Positions 14,523-20,179 of a stretch of DNA of 20,179 nucleotides are shown in pieces. The position numbers were made by a program, and so were the translations under genes. Positions within the stretch are counted from its first letter, which is position 1; each line of letters begins with the position of its first letter. The DNA is taken from positions 1-20,179 of the forward strand of contig CAZAAK010000045.1 in assembly GCA_964483145.1 (NCBI GenBank), given 5' to 3'. The notes under the pieces were generated by a model, which saw nothing but the letters and a program-made list of their open reading frames with translations, was not told where the DNA came from and searched no databases. The DNA is from Colimorpha sp964483145 (lineage in GTDB: Bacteria > Bacteroidota > Bacteroidia > Bacteroidales > P3).

Positions 14523-15824
14523 ATGAATAAAGTGGAATTCCACAACACCCCCGTGTTGCTGCTCACAGGCTACCTCGGCAGCGGCAAGACCACCTTGGTC
14601 AACCACATCCTCAGCAACAAAAAGGGAATCAAATTTGCCGTCATTGTCAACGATATCGGTGAGGTGAACATCGACGCCTCCCTCATCCAGCAAGGTGGTA
14701 TCGTGGGCAAAAAAGACGAAAGCTTGGTGGCGCTCCAGAACGGTTGCATCTGCTGTACCCTAAAATTGGACCTAATCGAGCAACTGACCGAAATCCAGCA
14801 ACGCGGCACCTTCGACTACATCGTTATCGAAGCCAGCGGCATCTGCGAGCCCGAGCCCATCGCCCGCACCATCTGCTCCATCCCCCGCATGGAAGCCAAA
14901 TACACCATGTACGGCATCCCGCGCCTCGACTGCGTGGTAACCGTAGTGGACGCCTTGCGCATGCAAAGCGAATTTGCCTGCGGCGACAAGTTGCTGGGGT
15001 CCACCGTTGGCGAAGAGGACATCGAGAACCTCATCATACAGCAAGTGGAGTTTTGCAATATCGTCATACTCAACAAAGTATCCGAAGTCCAGCGCAAAGA
15101 TGTCGACCGCCTACGCCAGATTGTCATACAACTGAACCCCGGCGTACAGATTATCGAAACTGACTATGCCAACGTGGACCTCGACGAAATCCTGGACACC
15201 CATTTCTTCAGCTACGAACGCGCCTCGAGTGCTGCCGGTTGGGTACGCCAGCTCGAGCGCCTCACCACCCCCGAGGAGGACGAAGAAGCTAGGCAACCGC
15301 ACCACCACGAAGATGAGCATCACGAAGATGAGCACAGCCACCATGAAGATGGCCATGAACATCACCACGAAGATAACCACGATGAAGATGACCACGACCA
15401 CGAGCATCACCACCATCATCACCACCACGAAGGGGGTGAAGTGGAGGAATACGGCATCGGCACCTTTGTCTATTACCGTCGGCAGGCCTTCGACATCGAC
15501 AAGTTCGACCGATTTGTCAGCGAGCACTGGCCCAAGACGGTCATCCGAGCAAAGGGCATCTGCTACTTCTCACACAACACCGACATGTCGTACCTTTTCG
15601 AACAGGCCGGAGTGCAAGTGGGCTTGAAGGAAGCTGGTCAGTGGTATGCCACCATGCCGCAGGACGAGCTCAACTACATGCTCGACACCGATGCTGGCCT
15701 AGCCCACGATTGGGACGATCTGTACGGCGACCGCATGCAAAAAATCGTCTTCATTGGCCAAAAGATGGACAAAGCAGCCATCACTCAGGCATTGGACGAG
15801 TGTTTGGTAGGCACTGATAAATAG
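14523..15824 (+). CDS. CobW/COG0523 family metallochaperone GTPase with His-rich tract
   Basis: The 433-residue product is a G3E-family P-loop GTPase. GYLGSGKTT (P-loop) is at 16-24, the metal-binding CxCC motif (GCICCTLK) at 74-81, EASGICEPEP at 103-112 and the guanine-specificity motif NKVS at 184-187. A tract of His, Glu and Asp fills about 260-302, with nine His close to its end. A CobW C-terminal domain spans about 310-430. Such proteins insert or deliver metals, and His-rich members are mostly linked to zinc. No cobalamin gene is nearby, so a zinc role fits better than cobalt. No obvious Zur-type operator was seen in the 297-bp divergent gap upstream. The Na/phosphate symporter gene follows after 109 bp on the same strand. 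Confidence 0.9.
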   Translation: MNKVEFHNTPVLLLTGYLGSGKTTLVNHILSNKKGIKFAVIVNDIGEVNIDASLIQQGGIVGKKDESLVALQNGCICCTLKLDLIEQLTEIQQRGTFDYIVIEASGICEPEPIARTICSIPRMEAKYTMYGIPRLDCVVTVVDALRMQSEFACGDKLLGSTVGEEDIENLIIQQVEFCNIVILNKVSEVQRKDVDRLRQIVIQLNPGVQIIETDYANVDLDEILDTHFFSYERASSAAGWVRQLERLTTPEEDEEARQPHHHEDEHHEDEHSHHEDGHEHHHEDNHDEDDHDHEHHHHHHHHEGGEVEEYGIGTFVYYRRQAFDIDKFDRFVSEHWPKTVIRAKGICYFSHNTDMSYLFEQAGVQVGLKEAGQWYATMPQDELNYMLDTDAGLAHDWDDLYGDRMQKIVFIGQKMDKAAITQALDECLVGTDK

Positions 15825-15933
15825 TCCAATTCCTTTTTGATGAGGGATGCCGAACAGCCCCCCCCGAAATTCCTCCCGCACGCTTTTGCTGGGCGGAGGG
15901 TGAACCCAACTACAAACCAAAAACAACGCCTTA

Positions 15934-17670
15934 ATGACTTTTATACAAGTACTCATTATTGTTCTTAACTTTGCAGGTGCTCTTGCCATTTTCCTTTTTG
16001 GCATGAAACTGATGAGCGAAGGCTTGCAAAAATTTGCCGGAAACAAAATGCGCTCCGTTCTAGGCAAGGTCACCGGTAGCCCCATTCGTGGCATCCTCAC
16101 CGGCACCATTGTTACTGCCGCCATACAGTCGTCCTCCGCCACCACGGTCATGGTAGTATCCTTTGTCAACGCAGGGTTGCTCACCCTCACTGGCGCTGTT
16201 GCCGTAATCATGGGTGCCAACATCGGCACTACGATAACGGCTTGGATTATCACTTTTTTTGGCCTAGGGGAATCGACCAGTGCCTTCAGTCTCCCCCTGT
16301 TCTTAGGCGTTATCTCACTGGTTTTCATGTTCCTCAAGCGCGACCGTATCCGGTCCATCGGCGAATTTTTCATGGGGCTCGCGCTGCTGCTGATTGGCAT
16401 GGGCTTCCTGCAGGAGGCCATGCCCAACCTCGAGGAATACCCCAACTTTCTGCAAGCCCTGGCCACCCTCTCCGGCTTTGGCTTTTGGTCCATACTTATC
16501 TTTGTGAGCATTGGGGCACTGCTCACCTGCCTAGTCCAAGCCTCCGCAGCCATGATGGCCATCACCTTGGTAATGTGCTACAACGGCTGGATAGGTTTTG
16601 ATGCTGCCGTGGCCCTAGTCATGGGGCAGAACATCGGCACAACAATTACCGCCAACCTTGCAGCAATTGTAGCCAACACCAATGGCAAGAAGGCTGCCCG
16701 TTCGCACCTGGTATTCAATCTGATAGGGGTAATCCTGACGCTTATTTTCTTCCGTCCCGTACTCAATATCATCGCCCAAGCCACCGTGGGTATGATGGGT
16801 TCTAGCCCCTACACCCCCGTGGGCTGTGAAGGCTACGACCCGCAAGCCATTCCCATGGCTTTGTCCATCTTCCACACTTTCTTCAATGTTGTCAATACTA
16901 TCATTTTGTCGTTCTTCATTCCGCTCATCCTCAAGATTGTCGACTGGATGGTAAAGGATAAACCCGAAGACGACGAGGACGTTTTCAAGCTCAAATATAT
17001 CACTGGCAATTGGGTGAATACCCCCGAACTCAATCTGCAAGCTGCCGAAAAGGAAATTGAGGAGTTTTCCAAACGCGTTCTGCGCATGTTCACCTTCCTC
17101 CCTAACCTGCGCACCGCCAAGGACGACGAAGAGTTCAACGACACCGTCACCCGCATCTCCAAGTACGAGGAAATCACAGACCGCATGGAGATGGAAATTT
17201 CCAACTACCTCACCCATATCTCCACTGGCGAACTCTCCGCCAAAGGCTCCCTCCGCATCAGCTCCATGCTACGCATCGTGGACAACCTCGAGAGTATTGG
17301 CGACAGCATCTACCAGATAGCCGTCACCCGCAAGAACAAGCGCGACACCGAAGTCCACTTCGACCAACACCTGAACGACAATATCGACCACATGACCCGC
17401 CTAGTCTGGAACGCCCTAAATATCATGGACAACAACCTCAAAGGCGACTACGACCATGCCGACATGGACAGCGCCAACGAGGCCGAGGCTGCCATCAACC
17501 GCTATCGCGATGAGCTCCGTGCCGAACACGTGAGCGCCATCAAGGAAGGTGCCTACGACTACAACATTGGCAGCCTTTACAGCTCGCTCTTCTCCCTCTA
17601 CGAGAAAATTGGCGACTACGTTATCAACGTTAGCGAAGCCATCGGTGTAAAATTCAAAGACGGGCAATGA
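15934..17670 (+). CDS. Na+/phosphate symporter family protein with PhoU-like C-terminal domain
   Basis: The 578-residue membrane protein belongs to the NptA/YjbB (Na/Pi cotransporter II) family. It has two inverted repeats, each with the signature motif: QSSSATT at 65-71 and QASAA at 202-206. Each is followed by an NIGTTITA block (96-103 and 233-240). About eight to ten membrane segments lie in 1-340. The cytoplasmic part at about 350-570 is helical and PhoU-like (EFSKRVLRMF; SMLRIVDNLESIGDSIYQIA; SLYEKIGDYVINVSEAIG). It moves phosphate across the inner membrane, in or out depending on gradients. The first ATG in frame starts the first membrane helix. A run of eight C lies in the upstream gap (15858-15865). 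It converges with the nuclease gene, 37 bp away. Confidence 0.93.
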   Translation: MTFIQVLIIVLNFAGALAIFLFGMKLMSEGLQKFAGNKMRSVLGKVTGSPIRGILTGTIVTAAIQSSSATTVMVVSFVNAGLLTLTGAVAVIMGANIGTTITAWIITFFGLGESTSAFSLPLFLGVISLVFMFLKRDRIRSIGEFFMGLALLLIGMGFLQEAMPNLEEYPNFLQALATLSGFGFWSILIFVSIGALLTCLVQASAAMMAITLVMCYNGWIGFDAAVALVMGQNIGTTITANLAAIVANTNGKKAARSHLVFNLIGVILTLIFFRPVLNIIAQATVGMMGSSPYTPVGCEGYDPQAIPMALSIFHTFFNVVNTIILSFFIPLILKIVDWMVKDKPEDDEDVFKLKYITGNWVNTPELNLQAAEKEIEEFSKRVLRMFTFLPNLRTAKDDEEFNDTVTRISKYEEITDRMEMEISNYLTHISTGELSAKGSLRISSMLRIVDNLESIGDSIYQIAVTRKNKRDTEVHFDQHLNDNIDHMTRLVWNALNIMDNNLKGDYDHADMDSANEAEAAINRYRDELRAEHVSAIKEGAYDYNIGSLYSSLFSLYEKIGDYVINVSEAIGVKFKDGQ

Positions 17671-17707
17671 ACCAATGGCACCAGCCGATGTTGCCTACGC
17701 TGGGCTA

Positions 17708-18598
17708 TTACTCCCAATACGACCAGTCCACCGCGCTCTCAACTTCCTGCTCAATGGCATCGTCCAGCTGGCAAAACAAGTCCCTACCTATCATCTTTTC
17801 CAGTTCATCCACAGAGCAGGCGTACGTCTTGAGCGAATGATGCCCGCCCTTGTTGGGCATCACATAAGCAATGGCGGAATAGTCGCCGCCATCTTTGATT
17901 AGCAATGCCTTAAAGAATTTGTCCGGCACATGCACCTTGGCCTGGCCGATGGTACCAAACTCGCCAGTGGTGAATATCGGCCCGCAAATCACCCATACCC
18001 TACCGTATTCCTTGGCTAGGTTGCGCACTTTCCGTTCGAGCGAATTCCAGTCGCCGGCATTAAGTTTGTGGTTCTGGGGGCAGATATTCGTAAAATAGTG
18101 GCTTTGCCAATAAGCAGCCGAGGACCAGCGCATGTCGGCCTTGGGGGCCATGTGCCCCCTGTCCCATCCCGAGTGCGAATAATCCTCACGCGAAGCCTGA
18201 CATCCTTCGAGATTGGGGTCGCGGCTGAAATTGGAGCTTTTGGTGTCGTAGGCTCCGTTCAGTTCCGAATCCAGCAATTCATAAGCCACCCAGTCGGGCA
18301 CTAGCGTATTGTGGTTGTAAGAGACCGTAAAGCCTTCGTACGCTAGCACATGCTCACCATCCCCACAAGAGGGCACCTCCAGCATTTTGCCGCTTTCCTC
18401 CACCCACTGGTGGGTGCCGCCAACTGTATCCAGCCTTGAGGAAAGGCTTTCGGTCGTATCCACCCGTGCGATAGGGTCGCTAGCCGTACCCACCTGTGCA
18501 GTAGTGTCGCTAGCCGTATCGCCATACCCCATGTTGCGCACACAACCGCCTGCAGTCATTGCTGCCAAGGCCATCCAAATAATCGCAATATATCTCAT
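17708..18598 (-). CDS. lipoprotein DNA/RNA non-specific endonuclease (NucA/Serratia type)
   Basis: The 296-residue product has a signal sequence ending at a probable lipidated Cys19 (MTAGGC; the lipobox is imperfect). Residues about 29-60 are a linker made of three degenerate ten-residue repeats (ASDTTAQVGT-like). The beta-beta-alpha-metal nuclease domain spans about 85-290. The active-site motif DRGHMAP lies at 146-152, with catalytic His149. NICPQNHKLNAGDWNSLE at 171-188 supplies the conserved Asn and Glu that hold Mg. Family members cut DNA and RNA without sequence preference. Surface anchoring suggests use of environmental nucleic acid, or defence against it. The cupin gene lies upstream on the same strand, separated by 283 bp, so co-transcription is uncertain. 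Confidence 0.9.
   Translation of the reverse strand: MRYIAIIWMALAAMTAGGCVRNMGYGDTASDTTAQVGTASDPIARVDTTESLSSRLDTVGGTHQWVEESGKMLEVPSCGDGEHVLAYEGFTVSYNHNTLVPDWVAYELLDSELNGAYDTKSSNFSRDPNLEGCQASREDYSHSGWDRGHMAPKADMRWSSAAYWQSHYFTNICPQNHKLNAGDWNSLERKVRNLAKEYGRVWVICGPIFTTGEFGTIGQAKVHVPDKFFKALLIKDGGDYSAIAYVMPNKGGHHSLKTYACSVDELEKMIGRDLFCQLDDAIEQEVESAVDWSYWE
18455..18514 (-). repeat. 30-bp in-frame tandem repeat in the nuclease linker
   Basis: Copies at 18455-18484 and 18485-18514 (both end GTCGCTAGC) differ at a few bases, and a partial third copy follows. They encode ten-residue units between lipid anchor and enzyme domain, so repeat number would set the length of the tether. Confidence 0.8.
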
Positions 18599-18693
18599 AG
18601 TAAACTAGTTTTTTTATTCACTTTTATCCACCAATTGCCCAAAAATGAAGCCCCCTCCCGCCAACACCCGAATGAATGGTACACACACAGCTA

Positions 18694-18750
18694 TTGGCAT
18701 CTTCCATTCTGCTGGTGGTATCCACTCTGTTGTTGGCACTTCCATTCTGC
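18694..18750. repeat. short degenerate tandem repeat in the nuclease-cupin gap
   Basis: TTGGCATCTTCCATTCTGC at 18694-18712 recurs as TTGGCACTTCCATTCTGC at 18733-18750, with a worn copy between. Right after it, CTGGCGG at 18753-18759 pairs perfectly with CCGCCAG at 18772-18778. The rest of 18599-18881 shows no gene with family resemblance and no clear promoter. Confidence 0.6.
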
Positions 18751-18881
18751 TACTGGCGGTTTTCTCCCGTTCCGCCAGCGGCAGATTTCGTCACTTTGCA
18801 GCCATCCTCCCCACCTATCTTGCCAACGGCATCCGCTGCGTTCTACCACAGGCAACTGCCGCCGCTTCACCACTATCGGCC

Positions 18882-19211
18882 TCACTGCTCGGCTACCACT
18901 GCCCAAAACTCCAAAGCCTGCTCCGAGTCGTTGATTAGGCTGTGCGAGTGCCCTTTGCGGCAATAATGCACCAGCCCCTCGCCTACGGGCATCATCTGCC
19001 CGTCGTAGAGTACGTGACCATGCCCTTTGGTAAAAAAGAAAATCTCGCTGGAAGTGTCGTGCGTGTGCAGACCTATGGAAGCGCCCGGCTCTAGCCTTGC
19101 CTTCATAATGCGGTTGAGCCCATCAAAAAACATATGGGCATGGAGTTCTTTCTCTCCCCCCTTGAAATGTTCCAGTACTTGCTCCTGAGTAGCGTCAAAA
19201 TCAATAGTCAT
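18882..19211 (-). CDS. small cupin domain protein
   Basis: The 109-residue product is a single-domain cupin. Cupin motif 1 is seen as HTHDTSSEIFFFTKGHG, giving metal ligands His49, His51 and Glu56. The motif 2 His is in KGHSHSL (His90). EPGASIGLHTH before it and ALEFWAVV after it complete the barrel. Such small cupins bind a metal and often a sugar or small acid; the exact role cannot be read from the sequence. The frame extends upstream to 19280, but that extension runs into an 18-19 bp tandem repeat, so ATG 19211 (MTIDFDATQ) is preferred. No -7 box was found upstream on the minus strand. Confidence 0.85.
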   Translation of the reverse strand: MTIDFDATQEQVLEHFKGGEKELHAHMFFDGLNRIMKARLEPGASIGLHTHDTSSEIFFFTKGHGHVLYDGQMMPVGEGLVHYCRKGHSHSLINDSEQALEFWAVVAEQ

Positions 19212-19237
19212 AATCCAAAACTTGTGTCCACGATAGA

Positions 19238-19368
19238 GCGCATCCCAAGCCCGCAGTGCATTCTCAAGCCTGTAGCGCATCCCTAGGGCTACAATGCATT
19301 CTCAAGACCGCAGCGCGTCTCTAGGGCTACGGTGCATCCCAAGACTGCAGTGCATTCTCAAGACTGCA
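19238..19368. repeat. seven tandem copies of an 18-19 bp unit
   Basis: Units start at 19238, 19256, 19275, 19294, 19313, 19332 and 19350. The common form is GTGCATTCTCAAGACTGCA. Units 3 and 5 carry CTAGGGCTAC in the second half instead. The array lies 27 bp upstream of the cupin start, without spacers, so it is not a CRISPR. Confidence 0.9.
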
Positions 19369-19430
19369 ACCGAATGCTTTCACGGCAATTTGCGTCCCAC
19401 CGCTCGTTCTAGGGTAACGGCCAATCCTAT

Positions 19431-19500
19431 CAATTATTGCACCTGACTAATCAATTATTGATCCCTAACTAACCAATTATTGCCCCCTGTCTAATTATTG
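19431..19500. repeat. four regularly spaced CAATTATTG-like sites
   Basis: CAATTATTG occurs at 19431-19439, 19452-19460 and 19474-19482, and TAATTATTG at 19492-19500. Spacing is 18-22 bp, about two helix turns. Each site is a short inverted repeat (CAAT-T-ATTG), with C-rich spacers between. This layout resembles iterated protein-binding sites. Confidence 0.75.
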
Positions 19501-19628
19501 CTCCCCACCTGACTTTATTACCCCCTTTTTGATTTTTATGCACGTCCGTCCCTCAACTTCTTAGAGGACGGGCAATATCTTCCACAGGCCAGTCGAGGGG
19601 GAAGGGTGAGGTAATGGTAACCTCGTCT

Positions 19629-19741
19629 TTTTGTTTACCTTTTGTTTAGGTTTCTTTTACATTTCTTTTACCTTTTGTTTAGGTTAGGTAAATAAAAGGT
19701 AAACTAATGGTAAAAGAAAACTAAACAAAAGGTAAACAAAA
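19629..19741. repeat. inverted array of ten 11-bp units
   Basis: Five units of TTTTGTTTACC type run end to end at 19629-19683. After three bases, five reverse-complement units (GGTAAACAAAA type) run at 19687-19741. The outer 30 bp of the two arms pair almost without error, and about 47 of 57 pairs match overall. The 11-bp phase puts T- and A-rich tracts on one face of the helix. Confidence 0.9.
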
Positions 19742-19778
19742 AGGCAAAGCCACAACGCGCTCACCGAATCCTTACAGG

Positions 19779-19979
19779 TTGGGCTCGACTCCCCTGCGGA
19801 TAGGATACTACCCCAATGCAGGTGGTTGGATGTGAGCTCTCCGCCTAGGGAGCCTCACGCTGGGCGTATACGGATGCGCCGTCTGCTAGATGCCCAGCCT
19901 CAATCCAACGCTAGAGAAGATGCTGACGGGATTCGAGTTGCGAACATGCCAACCAAAGGAAAATAGGAATACGAGCCAA
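19779..19979 (+). ncRNA. candidate structured RNA with a three-way junction
   Basis: GTTGGAT at 19825-19831 pairs with ATCCAAC at 19903-19909. Inside it, GTGAG/CTCAC plus CTCC/GGAG form hairpin 19832-19858. Directly next, GCTGGGC/GCCCAGC form hairpin 19859-19898, with an inner ACGG/CCGT. A possible outer stem joins GGCTCG at 19782-19787 with CGAGCC at 19972-19977. The same pairing exists on either strand, so orientation is open. No known RNA family was recognised, and no promoter or conservation is at hand. Confidence 0.3.
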
Positions 19980-20179
19980 GTCAAGCCCTAGAGCGCCTTA
20001 GGAAGTTCAAACCGCGTTCTTGGCGAACTGCCGACGGGTATATATTCCAGCGCTCTTGGCAGGGGTTATTCTCCCTAGTAACGAGCGCTACATCCTGTAG
20101 CGGACTTATGGGGAATATTTTTTTATATTACTGTCCGGTAAAACTTTTCGGCTGACCAAAATTAGGGCTGACACTTCTC

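Larger units (their letters stand above)
19369..20179. other. long non-coding right end of the window
   Basis: No reading frame with a start, signal or domain is visible on either strand. Besides the repeats and folded stretch listed separately, it holds an imperfect hairpin at 19546-19571 (CCGTCC-CTC with GAG-GACGG) and a perfect one at 20086-20102 (CGCTACA-tcc-TGTAGCG). The last 50 bp carry ACTGTCCGGTAAAACTTTTC and two GGCTGAC copies, which could be the edge of a mobile element running out of the window, but this cannot be shown here. Confidence 0.5.

Noticed and set aside
15825..15933. Terminator between the CobW-type and symporter genes
   Set aside because: The GC-rich CCTCC...GGAGG pairing is interrupted and has no T run.
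18691..18963. 90-residue minus-strand ORF and plus-strand ORFs over the nuclease-cupin gap
   Set aside because: They overlap the end of the cupin gene in other frames and translate repeats into low-complexity sequence.
19238..19368. CRISPR array
   Set aside because: Units are 18-19 bp, directly adjacent and degenerate, with no spacers and no cas genes.
19212..20179. Chromosomal replication origin
   Set aside because: No cluster of DnaA boxes is seen and neither dnaA nor its usual neighbours is present; only the site row hints at replication.

Overview
The window looks like chromosomal DNA from a member of the Bacteroidales (phylum Bacteroidota). The signs are promoters of the Bacteroidota type (-33 TTG or TTTG, 19-20 bp spacer, -7 TAnnTTTG) in at least three places, a secreted peptidase with a type IX secretion sorting tail, a TonB-type outer-membrane barrel protein of the OMP_b-brl family, lipoproteins with fimbrillin-like and FISUMP-like domains, and a tRNA-Gln without an encoded CCA end. 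Genus cannot be decided from the sequence.

Layout. 1-3640: a C10 (streptopain-like) peptidase followed by a small LolA-like periplasmic protein, facing an outer-membrane barrel protein on the other strand. 4111-6765: a large TonB-receptor-like protein. 6785-7021: a near-palindromic pair of converging terminators, then tRNA-Gln(CTG) on the minus strand with its promoter. 7180-12333: a promoter, the degraded start of a capsule-type gene (DUF6625-like), an orphan Wza-type polysaccharide export lipoprotein, two paralogous surface lipoproteins and, between them, a 73-residue protein; a strong two-way hairpin closes the block. 12353-14225 (minus): a ThiD-like/AraC fusion regulator followed by a choline/thiamine-kinase-like enzyme, 31 bp apart. 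14523-17670: a CobW-type metallochaperone GTPase with a His-rich tract, then a Na/phosphate symporter with a PhoU-like tail. 17708-19211 (minus): a lipoprotein non-specific nuclease and a cupin protein. 19212-20179: almost 1 kb without a gene but packed with repeats: an 18-19 bp tandem array, four CAATTATTG-like sites, a 113-bp inverted array of 11-bp units, and a stretch that folds on paper into a three-way junction.

How the genes may work together. Most of the encoded proteins act at the cell envelope: peptidase, LolA-like protein, barrels, Wza and lipoproteins. The wza-lipoprotein-small protein-lipoprotein block looks like a surface-antigen locus. The two lipoproteins share almost identical DNA in parts but differ strongly at the C-terminal end of a lectin-like domain. 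The ThiD/AraC gene and the kinase beside it look like a small vitamin- or choline-responsive unit.

No complete new defence or mobile system was recognised. The most unusual items are the ThiD/AraC fusion with a broken kinase site, the variable-tail lipoprotein pair, and the repeat-rich non-coding region at the right end.
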